From positions 1 to 9,749 of the forward strand of contig JAQGMD010000199.1 in NCBI GenBank assembly GCA_028292565.1: a stretch of DNA of 9,749 nt, in the 5' to 3' direction. Source of the DNA: Burkholderia sp. GTDB lineage: Bacteria > Pseudomonadota > Gammaproteobacteria > Burkholderiales > Burkholderiaceae. Each line of letters opens with the position of its first letter. Position 1 is the stretch's first letter. The notes under the pieces were generated by a model. The model was not told the DNA's origin. It searched no databases and saw only the letters and a program-made list of their open reading frames with translations. The translations under genes and the position numbers were made by a program. Shown in pieces: positions 1-6,684 of the stretch.

Positions 1-588
1 GTCGCTGCCTTCCGGCGTGAATCACCGTTCAGCCGCTTCGTGATTCTCGGCTTGGGCCCGGAAGTCGACTTCACCAGACTGCTGTCGGACGGCGAACTCG
101 ACCTTGTAATCTATAACTGGTATTAGACGCCGCAGCACCTGCACACGTCCGAGCTGTTCGAAGACGAGATCGCCTGTTTCATGCGTGCCGACTGCCCCTT
201 TGCGCTGCGTACGGGCCCGGATGAGATGACGGTGGAAGATTACCTGTCATTGCCGCATGTGGCGCCGACGCAGATGCTGCCCGGCTATTACGGCGTCATC
301 GAATCATTCCTTGCCCGTCAGAACATGCACCGCAATGTGGTAGTCGAGTCCGCCTATTTCGGCCTCATTCCCTACATGCTCACCCGCACCAACCTGGTAC
401 TCACCACCGGCAAGCAGTTCATGCGCTTCTATGAAAAGAACCTGCCGCTGAAATCCTTTACCGTACCGATCCGGTTTCCAAACATGCGGTTTTACCAGCT
501 CTGGCATGATCGCGTGCATCATGCACCGGAACATAAATGGCTGCGGGATTTGGTTTGTGCGAACGCGCGGGCGTTGTCACCGAAATAA
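1..588 (+). pseudogene. LysR-type regulator, effector-binding domain, 5'-partial with in-frame amber stop
   Basis: Frame 1 is open from the first base to TAA at 586-588 except for a TAG at 124-126. Protein-like sequence continues in the same frame on both sides of it: GELDLVIYNWY before, and TPQHLHTSELFEDEIACFMR after. This is the usual LysR effector-domain pattern (G-E-L-D-L-V-I, then L-F-x-D-E-I-x-C-x-x-R). Later VVESAYFGLIPYML and the C-terminal FYQLWHDRVHH also fit LysR regulators. The N-terminal winged helix-turn-helix lies outside the window. A CAG to TAG change would explain the stop (inference). An internal start at 181 would give only a 135-residue piece of the effector domain, so I treat the gene as broken. 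It lies upstream of and in the same direction as the ureide operon, so it may once have controlled it. The alternative is a sequencing error or suppression at one base. Confidence 0.8.
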
Positions 589-605
589 CTTTTGATTGGG
601 TTTTC

Positions 606-656
606 ATATTGGCGGGCTGAAGAGTGGTATTACCCGATTCGTATATTGGCGTGCTG
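606..656 (+). repeat. 14-bp imperfect direct repeat upstream of puuE
   Basis: ATATTGGCGGGCTG at 606-619 recurs as ATATTGGCGTGCTG at 643-656, with one mismatch and a 37-bp period. It lies between the broken LysR gene and puuE, just before the TATACT box at 664-669. A repeated activator site is possible, but a chance repeat cannot be excluded. Confidence 0.35.
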
Positions 657-663
657 GCTTGCC

Positions 664-669
664 TATACT
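664..669 (+). promoter_or_regulatory. candidate -10 box in front of the puuE operon
   Basis: TATACT matches the sigma-70 -10 consensus at five of six positions. I see no good -35 box at 16-18 bp, which fits either an activator-dependent promoter or a chance match. If used, the transcript would begin near 676 and have a leader of about 110 bases before the puuE start at 785. Confidence 0.3.
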
Positions 670-784
670 ATCGGGCATGGCTGATCATCCTCAGGCGTAT
701 CGCGGAGCCTCGTATTCTCTCCTTACATTAAACGCACGGAGATGGGTGTTAGCGCCCCCAGAAAAACATCGACCCAGGTGACGC

Positions 785-1741
785 ATGACCGACACGTATA
801 AAAACTACCCCCGCGACCTCATCGGCTACGGCCGCAATCCGCTGCACCCCCAATGGCCGGGGAATGCCCGCGTCGCCCTGCAGTTCGTGCTCAATTACGA
901 AGAAGGCGCCGAAAACTGCGTCCTGCATGGTGATAAGGCATCGGAAACCTTCCTGTCCGAAATCATCGGCGCGCAAGCCTTCGAGATGCGCCACATGAGC
1001 ATGGAGTCGATCTACGAATACGGTTCGCGTGCAGGCCTGTGGCGTGTATTGCGCATGTTCGAAGAGCGCAAACTGCCGCTGACGATATTCGCGGTATCAA
1101 TGGCGTTGAAGCGCAATCCGGAAGCGGTCGCTGCGTTCCAACAACTCGGCCATGAGATCGCCTGCCATGGTTTGCGTTGGATCAGTTACCAGCACATGGA
1201 CGAAGCGACCGAGCGCGCGCATATGAAGGAAGCGGTCGACATCATCAGGGAAATGTCCGGCACCGCCCCGCTCGGTTGGTATGCCGGACGCGATTCGCCG
1301 AACACACGCAGGCTGGTGGTCGAGCATGGCGGCTTCGTCTACGATGCTGACAACTATGGCGACGACCTGCCATTCTGGGAGCAGGTGGCGATTTCGGATG
1401 CAGACGGCGAACCGGCGGTCAAGCCGCAACTGGTGGTGCCCTACACGCTCGACTCCAACGACATGCGCTTCGCCGCGACGCAGGGATTCAACTCCGGCAC
1501 GCAGTTTTTCGATTACCTGAAAGATGCGTTCGATGTGCTTTACCAGGAAGGCGATCCGGCCGGGTTGAACCAGCCGAAGATGCTGTCGATTGGCCTCCAC
1601 TGCCGCCTCGTCGGTCGGCCGGGACGGGCCGCGGCGCTGGCTCGCTTTCTCGACTATGTGCAGTCGCACGACAAGGTGTGGATCACGCGTCGCATCGACA
1701 TCGCAAACCACTGGCAAGCAACCCATCCGTTTTCCATTTGA
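785..1741 (+). CDS. puuE: Allantoinase PuuE (polysaccharide-deacetylase fold)
   Basis: This 318-residue protein has the features of cofactor-independent allantoinases of the polysaccharide deacetylase superfamily, which hydrolyse allantoin to allantoate in the cytoplasm. The N-terminal NYPRDLIGYGRNPLHPQWPG and LNYEEGAEN (near residue 37) are typical. A NodB-like core follows, with GHEIACHG at 122-129, GWYAGRDSPNTRRLVV, the acidic DADNYGDDLPFW, and a late histidine in LHCRLVGRPGR (H272). Length is normal for the family. ATG 785 follows an AGGTGA Shine-Dalgarno at 776-781. The stop is only 8 bases before the next gene, which encodes the preceding and following steps of the pathway, so the two are co-transcribed. 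The metal-dependent allantoinase AllB is a different fold and does not match. Confidence 0.94.
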   Translation: MTDTYKNYPRDLIGYGRNPLHPQWPGNARVALQFVLNYEEGAENCVLHGDKASETFLSEIIGAQAFEMRHMSMESIYEYGSRAGLWRVLRMFEERKLPLTIFAVSMALKRNPEAVAAFQQLGHEIACHGLRWISYQHMDEATERAHMKEAVDIIREMSGTAPLGWYAGRDSPNTRRLVVEHGGFVYDADNYGDDLPFWEQVAISDADGEPAVKPQLVVPYTLDSNDMRFAATQGFNSGTQFFDYLKDAFDVLYQEGDPAGLNQPKMLSIGLHCRLVGRPGRAAALARFLDYVQSHDKVWITRRIDIANHWQATHPFSI

Positions 1742-1749
1742 GCGTAGCC

Positions 1750-3507
1750 ATGACAACTACCCTGGAGCACCTGAACGCATGCAGCGCGGCTGAATTTATT
1801 GAAACGCTCTCCGGCATCTACGAACATTCGCCATGGATACCGCAACACGCCGCAGCGAGACGACCGTTCGGCACTCTCACCGGGTTGAAGCTCGCCCTCC
1901 ACGCGACGGTGACGGCGGCAAGCGAAGCCGAGCAGCTCGGGTTGATCCGGGCCCACCCGGAGCTTGCCGGCAAAGCCGCAATCGCGGGGACGTTGACGAA
2001 GGAATCGACGGGAGAACAGGCAAAGGCAGGACTGAACAACTGCAGCTCCGAAGAATTCGCGACGCTGCATAAGCTCAATGCCGACTATAACGAAAAATTC
2101 GGCTTCCCGTTTATCGTCGCGGTGAAAGGTCCGGACGGCAAGGGCTTAAGCCGCAGCGGGATCATCAGCACATTCGCCCGCCGCCTGAAAAACTGTCGCG
2201 AAGACGAGGTCGCTGAAAACCTGCGCCAGATCGGCCGTATTGCGGAACTGCGCCTGAACGATTTGCTCGGCTTCACACCGCGCCTCGGGGAAACCATCGT
2301 GGCGTGGGCTGAAGTACTCGGCGCATGGAGCGATGACGACGGCGGGCTGACCTGCGCGTACATGACTACGTCGCATCGCAAGACGGCGGCGCAAATCGCG
2401 ACCTGGATGCGTGAAGCAGGCATGCAAGTCGGCATCGATGCAATCGGCAACGTCATCGGACGCTATCCGTCGGATAACCCGGAGGCGAAGACGCTGATGA
2501 CCGGCTCCCATTACGACACAGTGCGCAACGGTGGAAAGTACGACGGCCGTGAAGGCATCCTGTTGCCGATCGCCGTCATCGGGCATTTGCATGAGCGCGG
2601 GGTGAAGCTTCCCTATCATGTTGAGATCGTCGGCTTTTCCGAGGAAGAAGGCGTTCGTTACAAAAGTACTTTCCTGGGCAGCAATGCGATCGCCGGCCGC
2701 TTCGACATGACGGTGCTGGACAAAATGGATGCGGACGGCATCACCATGCGCGCGGCGTTACAGGATGCCGGATATAACGTCGACGAGATCGCCCATATCG
2801 CGCGTAATCCGGACGACTTGCTCGGTTTCGTCGAGGTGCATATTGAGCAAGGCCCTGTTTTGCTCGAGCGAGACCTCCCGGTCGGGATCGTGAGTTCGAT
2901 TGCCGGCTGCGTGCGTCACCTGATCGAACTGACCGGCGTCGCCAGCCATGCCGGCACGACGCCGATGACGATGCGCAAGGATGCCGCAGCGGCTGCAGCG
3001 GAGATCATCCTGTTCGTTGAAAAACGATGCGGCGCAGCCGAGTCCCTGGTAGGCACCGTCGGCCAGCTCGAAGTCCCGGGTGGATCGATCAACGTTATCC
3101 CGGGCGCATGCCGGTTCTCGCTCGACGTGCGCGCCGCCGATGACGCCATCCGCGATGCCGCGGCGGCAGACATCCTGCAGGAGATCAAAGCGATTTGCGC
3201 GCGGCGCAATATTGAAGCCAGGCTCGATCAAATCCTGAAAGCGCCGGCTGTCCCTTGCGCGCCGTGGCTGATGCAACAACTGGCCGCATCGGCCGAGCGC
3301 ACCGGCGTCACGCCATTCGAACTCGCGTCGGGCGCGGGACATGACGCGATGGCGATTGCGGCGATTACGGATGTAGCAATGCTGTTCACCCGCTGCGGCA
3401 ATGGCGGTATCAGCCATAACCCGCTGGAGACGATGACGGCGGACGACGCGGAAGTTTCGGCGCAGGTGATGCTCGACTTCCTGCTGCGTTTCAAGCGAGG
3501 GGCGTAG
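1750..3507 (+). CDS. Fused OHCU decarboxylase / allantoate amidohydrolase
   Basis: This 585-residue protein joins two ureide-pathway enzymes. Residues 1 to about 165 are a UraD domain, which converts OHCU to S-allantoin. They contain the catalytic histidine in RAHPELAGKAA (H69), STGEQ at 86-90 and FPFIVAVKG at 119-127. Residues from about 175 to the end are an M20-family amidohydrolase (AllC type), which converts allantoate to ureidoglycolate with release of ammonia and CO2. Its two-metal site is readable: GSHYDTV (H254), KYDG (D265), SEEEG (E299 as likely base, E300 as ligand), VEVHIEQGP (H364) and GISHNP (H556). ASHAGTTPM at 398-406 and GAGHDAM near 530 are also typical. An in-frame start 24 codons earlier lies inside puuE, so ATG 1750 is chosen; its ribosome site is weak, suggesting translational coupling. 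No frameshift separates the domains. Such fusions are, to my knowledge, known in Burkholderiales. Confidence 0.93.
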   Translation: MTTTLEHLNACSAAEFIETLSGIYEHSPWIPQHAAARRPFGTLTGLKLALHATVTAASEAEQLGLIRAHPELAGKAAIAGTLTKESTGEQAKAGLNNCSSEEFATLHKLNADYNEKFGFPFIVAVKGPDGKGLSRSGIISTFARRLKNCREDEVAENLRQIGRIAELRLNDLLGFTPRLGETIVAWAEVLGAWSDDDGGLTCAYMTTSHRKTAAQIATWMREAGMQVGIDAIGNVIGRYPSDNPEAKTLMTGSHYDTVRNGGKYDGREGILLPIAVIGHLHERGVKLPYHVEIVGFSEEEGVRYKSTFLGSNAIAGRFDMTVLDKMDADGITMRAALQDAGYNVDEIAHIARNPDDLLGFVEVHIEQGPVLLERDLPVGIVSSIAGCVRHLIELTGVASHAGTTPMTMRKDAAAAAAEIILFVEKRCGAAESLVGTVGQLEVPGGSINVIPGACRFSLDVRAADDAIRDAAAADILQEIKAICARRNIEARLDQILKAPAVPCAPWLMQQLAASAERTGVTPFELASGAGHDAMAIAAITDVAMLFTRCGNGGISHNPLETMTADDAEVSAQVMLDFLLRFKRGA

Positions 3508-3533
3508 CAATGAGTCTGCGAGGTGGATGGCCG

Positions 3534-3561
3534 TCCCGACCCGGATGCCGGAATGTCGGGA
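3534..3561 (+). terminator. GC-rich stem-loop behind the ureide operon
   Basis: TCCCGAC at 3534-3540 pairs perfectly with GTCGGGA at 3555-3561. Inside, CCGG 3541-3544 pairs with CCGG 3548-3551 around an ATG loop, leaving a 3-base AAT bulge. It starts 27 bases after the uraD-allC stop. No T-run follows, so it is not a classical intrinsic terminator. It could stabilise the 3' end of the operon mRNA or support factor-assisted termination. Confidence 0.4.
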
Positions 3562-3604
3562 TTGCATCCCAACCACCATTCTGCCGGAGCGGGAAAACCC
3601 GGCG

Positions 3605-3610
3605 TATACT
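3605..3610 (+). promoter_or_regulatory. candidate -10 box for a leaderless DUF2237 transcript
   Basis: TATACT ends 6 bases before ATG 3617, so a transcript from it would start at or very near the start codon. The ATG has no clear Shine-Dalgarno, only a weak GAG at 3612-3614, which agrees with leaderless translation. No convincing -35 element is visible. Confidence 0.35.
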
Positions 3611-3616
3611 CGAGCC

Positions 3617-4009
3617 ATGAAACCCGACAGCCCACCCGCCAGAAACATCTTCGGTGAACCCCTGGTTCCCTGCTCCTTTGATCCGCTGACCGGATTTTTC
3701 CGTGACGGTTGCTGCAAGACCAATGTCGATGACGCCGGCACACATGTCATTTGCGCGATCATGACCGGGGATTTTCTCGAATTCAGCGCCAGCCGGGGCA
3801 ATGACCTGAGCACGGCTATGCCCGAGTGGGGATTCCCCGGACTGAAGGCAGGCGACCAATGGTGCCTGTGTGCGTTGCGGTGGAAGGAAGCATTTCTCGC
3901 CGGCATGGCGCCCTTGGTGGTTCTGGAGAGCACCAACTACAACGCGCTCGACCTGATTCCCCTCGAAGTCCTGGAGCGCTTCGACCACCGCAGGCAGGAC
4001 ATCGCGTAA
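3617..4009 (+). CDS. DUF2237 family protein (COG3651), Cys-rich
   Basis: This 130-residue protein has the full DUF2237 signature: NIFGEPLVPCS (C19), TGFFRDGCCKT at 25-35 with paired cysteines C32 and C33, DDAGTHVICA (C46), GNDLST at 61-66, FPGLKAGDQWCLCALRW at 73-89 with C83 and C85, and APLVVLEST near the end. The biochemical function of the family is not established as far as I know. The conserved cysteines suggest metal binding or redox chemistry, which is inference. No signal peptide is seen, so it is likely cytoplasmic. The reading frame extends upstream to 3527, but the family motif begins just after M3617, so that start is preferred. A hairpin separates it from the ureide operon, so it is probably transcribed on its own. 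Confidence 0.88.
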   Translation: MKPDSPPARNIFGEPLVPCSFDPLTGFFRDGCCKTNVDDAGTHVICAIMTGDFLEFSASRGNDLSTAMPEWGFPGLKAGDQWCLCALRWKEAFLAGMAPLVVLESTNYNALDLIPLEVLERFDHRRQDIA

Positions 4010-4010
4010 C

Positions 4011-4034
4011 CCCGGCCCGGGCGCAAGAGCCGGG
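4011..4034 (+). terminator. GC-rich hairpin after the DUF2237 gene
   Basis: CCCGGC at 4011-4016 pairs with GCCGGG at 4029-4034, starting one base after the TAA of the DUF2237 gene. The stem lies between that gene and the convergent dctP remnant. No T-run follows, so termination strength is uncertain. An alternative fold pairs CCCGG 4016-4020 with CCGGG 4030-4034. Confidence 0.4.
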
Positions 4035-4042
4035 TAACATCG

Positions 4043-4423
4043 TCACTTCAACGAGCGATCCGTCGCATACGTCAACCGCACGAGCCACTCGTCATCGCCG
4101 GCTTGTTTTATCGAGTCGCGCGCGAAGGCCTCCCCCGGTGTGATCCAGATATTGCCTGTAATCGGATCGCCCAATGCCCCGTGCATTCTTCTCCGGCGGG
4201 TTCCCGTCGGATTCATGATCGAGACTCTGGCCAGGCTCCAGCCGCATCACTTCGCCAACCCCAACATGTTTACTTCGCCGGCTTCGGCGTTGCCGTTGCC
4301 GTTGCACACGCCATCAAATATTTCGGCCGGCTTGCTCCACGAATCACCACACAAGTTGTCTCCCCACCATTCACTTGAGGAATTTTGAGGGACGCCACCC
4401 AGGAGTATTGTTGTAATCCCCAT
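4043..4423 (-). pseudogene. Decayed paralog of the TRAP receptor gene dctP
   Basis: One minus-strand frame runs from ATG 4423 to TGA 4043 (127 codons including the stop), broken by an in-frame TGA at 4247-4249. It keeps three blocks of a DctP-type protein like the intact one at 4668-5675. Block 1 (4333-4250) reads KPAEIFDGV, then AGEVNMLGLAK, against KPTEIFEGV and [11 protein letters not shown] (residues 76-101). Block 2 (4237-4160 or so) has NP, nine residues, then GA and P-I-T, against [13 protein letters not shown] and P-V-T (175-191). Block 3 (4135-4043) is GEAFARDSIKQAGDDE and onward, 17 of 30 residues identical to the last 30 of DctP and ending at the same point with K-stop. By hand the block 3 DNA is about 68% identical. 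Roughly 66 and 114 residues are missing between blocks. Sequence upstream of block 1 is not recognised, so the 5' limit is uncertain. The gene cannot make a working receptor. Confidence 0.72.
4289..4305 (+). repeat. GTTGCC hexanucleotide run inside the dctP remnant
   Basis: GTTGCC is repeated nearly three times. On the minus strand it encodes alternating N and G residues, exactly where the remnant has two more residues than the intact DctP. One extra hexamer gained by replication slippage would explain the difference. Confidence 0.6.
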
Positions 4424-4570
4424 GCAAGTTAATTAATAACGACAAGGGGGTATTGATGAAACCGGGATAGCGTCCACGCGGAGGTGCCTCATCTGGCCAT
4501 CGCTCCCCAGGGCGTCACCCCCTGAGATGCACATGGACCTCCAAATACCAAACTTGAATTAAGCATTTCA

Positions 4571-4599
4571 TTGATATATCGTGTGTATTACATTATGGA
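4571..4599 (+). promoter_or_regulatory. candidate promoter of the dctP-DUF1445 operon
   Basis: TTGATA at 4571-4576 is a good -35 match, and TATGGA at 4594-4599 follows after 17 bp as a weak -10. An alternative is TTGAAT at 4554-4559 with TATATC at 4575-4580, with a 15-bp spacer. The region is clearly more AT-rich than its surroundings. The rest of 4424-4667 holds no gene that I can recognise. Confidence 0.35.
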
Positions 4600-4616
4600 A
4601 ATCATAGGTAACACAC
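4581..4616. promoter_or_regulatory. nested dyad, candidate operator in front of dctP
   Basis: The outer left arm GTGTGTATTAC (4581-4591) mirrors GTAACACAC (4608-4616), apart from two extra bases (AT) on the left. Inside, TATG (4594-4597) mirrors CATA (4603-4606) about nearly the same centre, close to 4600. The dyad overlaps the candidate promoter and ends about 50 bases before the dctP start. It is a plausible site for a dimeric regulator; which family is unknown. Confidence 0.5.
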
Positions 4617-4667
4617 CTGAATATTATCGACGTCTCATTGATGAAGCAAAATCAAAGTGAGGAACAA

Positions 4668-5675
4668 ATGGTCAAAATGCACCTCCAAACCATGGCGAGA
4701 ACACTTTCCGCCATCGGCATCGTCCTCTGCACACATTTCGCGGCACACGCCGCGACTACTCAGGTAAATGTGGCGACCGCTTATGCCGCCGATAGCTTTC
4801 ACACGACTAACCTCCAGCAATTCGCGGACGACGTAAAGAAGGCGACCGACGGTCAGGTTCTCCTTAAACTTCACCCGGCCGGCACATTGTTGAAGCCGAC
4901 TGAAATATTTGAAGGTGTACGTCAGGACAAGGCTGGGGCCGGCGAGGTGATCATGTCCAGCCTTGCAAAAGAAATACCGATCTTCGGCATGGATGCATTG
5001 CCGTTCATTGTTTCCAGCTACGACGATGGGCGACGCATGTGGGAGGTGTCGCGTCCCGCAGTGGAAAAGGCATTGAGCGATCGGGGGTTGCAGTTGCTGT
5101 ACGCCGTCGCCTGGCCGCCGCAAAATTTGTATTCCGCGGAGGCCATCACGACGATGAAAGACTTCAAGGGATTGCGCATGCGGACGTACAACCCCGCGAC
5201 GGTTCGCATCGCCGAATTGATCGGCGCGAAACCGGTGACCATCCAGGTGATCGACCTCAGCAAGTCCATCGCTGAGGGGAAGCTCGACCTGATGCTTACA
5301 TCCAGCTGGACCGGCGTCGAGACAAAAGCATGGTCGGGGATGCGGCACTACTACAAGGTCACTGCTTGGCTACCAAAGAATGTGGTGTTTATCAGCAAAA
5401 AGGTTTTTGATCCGCTCGACGCCGAAACGAAAAAAAAGATTTTTGCGCTGGCCGCAACCGCCGAGCAGCGCGGCTGGAAGCTTAGCCAGGACTCCAACCA
5501 GAACTTTGAGGAGCAACTCGCCGGACACAAGGTCCAAGTTGCAAACATAGACCCGTTCATCCGGCGCTATCTCGATCGCATAGGAGAAAACCTCGCGCGC
5601 GAATGGCTGAAACAGGCGGGTAACGACGAATTACAGGTTCTGCTCAGGTATACGACAGAGCGCTCAATGAAGTAA
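4668..5675 (+). CDS. TRAP transporter periplasmic solute receptor, DctP family
   Basis: This 335-residue protein captures a substrate, usually an organic acid, in the periplasm and delivers it to a DctQM permease. Residues 1-28 form a Sec signal peptide (basic start, hydrophobic stretch, cleavage near AHA-A). The mature part has the family pattern: [19 protein letters not shown] near 70-86, GLRMRTYNP at 168-176 with R172 as the likely carboxylate-binding arginine, then [10 protein letters not shown] and the terminal [14 protein letters not shown]. Upstream in-frame starts exist at 4638 (TTG) and 4641 (ATG), but GTGAGGA lies 5 bases before ATG 4668 and the signal peptide then has normal length, so 4668 is chosen. 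No permease genes are in the window, so it is an orphan or uses a distant permease. The next gene follows in the same direction. The substrate cannot be read from sequence. Confidence 0.92.
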   Translation: MVKMHLQTMARTLSAIGIVLCTHFAAHAATTQVNVATAYAADSFHTTNLQQFADDVKKATDGQVLLKLHPAGTLLKPTEIFEGVRQDKAGAGEVIMSSLAKEIPIFGMDALPFIVSSYDDGRRMWEVSRPAVEKALSDRGLQLLYAVAWPPQNLYSAEAITTMKDFKGLRMRTYNPATVRIAELIGAKPVTIQVIDLSKSIAEGKLDLMLTSSWTGVETKAWSGMRHYYKVTAWLPKNVVFISKKVFDPLDAETKKKIFALAATAEQRGWKLSQDSNQNFEEQLAGHKVQVANIDPFIRRYLDRIGENLAREWLKQAGNDELQVLLRYTTERSMK

Positions 5676-5684
5676 GCAGCACCT

Positions 5685-5721
5685 TTAACAAGCAGGAATC
5701 AAAGGCAACGGTTAACAAGCA
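5685..5721 (+). repeat. 10-bp direct repeat between dctP and the DUF1445 gene
   Basis: TTAACAAGCA occurs at 5685-5694 and again at 5712-5721 in the 59-base gap between the two genes. It may reflect a small local duplication. I see no terminator in the gap, which supports co-transcription. Confidence 0.5.
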
Positions 5722-5734
5722 AAGAGAGAAGAGG

Positions 5735-6511
5735 ATGACGAACACAAAGAAACAAGGTTCGGCGAAAGACGTGCGCGCACTTTGCCGCACCGGGGAATTC
5801 ACCGGACCGACAGCCGGCGTGGCCGAAGGCCATGTGCAGGCGAACATGATGATCGTGCCCCGCGAATATGCGTTCGATTTCCTCCTGTTTTGCCAGCGAA
5901 ATCCCAAGCCTTGCCCGCTGGTGGAAGTGCTCGAACCCGGTCACTTCGCGCCGCGTTGCGCACCCGGCGCGGATGTCCGTAGCGATCTTCCCGGATATCG
6001 CATTTTTGAAAACGGACGGCTCACCCGCGAAGTGGCGAATGTATCGCCCTACTGGCAGGACGACCTCGTGACCTTCCTGATCGGTTGCAGCTTTTCATTC
6101 GAGAGCGCGCTGATGGAAGGCGGGATACCATTGCGCCATGTGGAACAGGGCATCAACGTCGCGATGTACAAGACTAATATTCCCTGCCTGCCTGCCGGCA
6201 ATTTCGAGGGAAACATGGTGGTCAGCATGCGTCCCGTCAAGAGCCGGGATATCGCCCGGGCCGTCGAGATCTCCGCGAAGTTTCCGCAAGTGCATGGCGC
6301 TCCCGTCCATATCGGGCACCCGAAAGCCATCGGCATCAACGATCTGTCCAAGCCGGATTTCGGCGATCCGGTCGCTATCGAGGATGGTGAATTACCGGTG
6401 TTCTGGGCCTGCGGCGTGACACCCCAGTACGTTGCCGAGCAAAGCCGGATCCCGTTCTGTATTACCCATGCCCCTGGAAAAATGCTGGTGACGGACCTGA
6501 TGACGAAATAA
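5735..6511 (+). CDS. DUF1445 / UPF0317 protein, D-glutamate cyclase-like putative hydro-lyase
   Basis: This 258-residue protein is a full-length member of the DUF1445 (YcsI/UPF0317) family. Diagnostic stretches are GFVEGHVQAN-like [15 protein letters not shown] near residues 28-42, the core [10 protein letters not shown] (GCSFSFE at 117-123), [30 protein letters not shown] and the closing [12 protein letters not shown]. Bacterial members are annotated as hydro-lyases; the mammalian DGLUCY relative forms 5-oxo-D-proline from D-glutamate, so a role with D-glutamate or a similar acid is possible but inferred. The cell location is probably cytoplasmic. ATG 5735 is preceded by a purine-rich AGAGAGAAGAGG track. 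It follows dctP by 59 bases in the same direction, suggesting that receptor and enzyme act on one substrate or pathway. LamB/YcsF and 5-oxoprolinase genes, common partners of the family, are not in the window. Confidence 0.88.
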   Translation: MTNTKKQGSAKDVRALCRTGEFTGPTAGVAEGHVQANMMIVPREYAFDFLLFCQRNPKPCPLVEVLEPGHFAPRCAPGADVRSDLPGYRIFENGRLTREVANVSPYWQDDLVTFLIGCSFSFESALMEGGIPLRHVEQGINVAMYKTNIPCLPAGNFEGNMVVSMRPVKSRDIARAVEISAKFPQVHGAPVHIGHPKAIGINDLSKPDFGDPVAIEDGELPVFWACGVTPQYVAEQSRIPFCITHAPGKMLVTDLMTK

Positions 6512-6524
6512 GGCTGCGCCGGTT

Positions 6525-6568
6525 GCACGTTCAAGCGTGCTTGGTGCGATACGAATGCGTGTCGCACC
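6525..6568 (+). terminator. two adjacent stem-loops after the DUF1445 gene
   Basis: The first hairpin pairs GCACG (6525-6529) with CGTGC (6536-6540) around a 6-base loop. The second pairs GGTGCGA (6543-6549) with TCGCACC (6562-6568), then after one mismatch ACG (6551-6553) with CGT (6558-6560) around AATG. The second stem is strong. Neither has a T-run after it, so this is either a non-classical terminator of the dctP operon or an mRNA 3'-end stabiliser. Confidence 0.45.
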
Positions 6569-6684
6569 CGGCATAATGCGTGGAAACCAAACAAGAGCAT
6601 GGCTTTCGCTATGCGCGCTATCATTCCTTTTTCCGTCTGATGCGCGGTAACGGCAATTCCGCTCACTTCCGCTGCACCCTCGCC

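Noticed and set aside
1678..1749. Upstream start for the uraD-allC fusion
   Set aside because: It would overlap the end of puuE by more than 60 bases and add residues with no similarity to UraD. ATG 1750 starts right at the domain.
3510..3620. Small ORF of 36 codons overlapping the DUF2237 start as ATGA
   Set aside because: It runs through the stem-loop, encodes R- and P-rich sequence with no recognisable features, and has no good ribosome site. The overlap is probably chance.
2758..3936. Minus-strand frame of 392 codons opposite the uraD-allC fusion and DUF2237 gene
   Set aside because: It is antisense to two well-supported genes and gives R- and H-rich sequence typical of a GC-rich shadow frame.
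4247..4249. In-frame TGA of the dctP remnant as a selenocysteine codon
   Set aside because: It lies exactly at the junction of two blocks with a large deletion between them, and DctP proteins are not selenoproteins. Decay is the simpler reading.
4289..4305. CRISPR-like or regulatory repeat array
   Set aside because: The repeats are only 6 bases with no spacers and fall in a former reading frame. They are a simple slippage track.
4092..4307. Minus-strand 71-codon frame over the dctP remnant
   Set aside because: It begins with low-complexity Q and R and overlaps the frame that carries the DctP blocks. A segment of it (GEVMRLEPGQSLDHESD) looks protein-like, so a local frameshift cannot be fully excluded.
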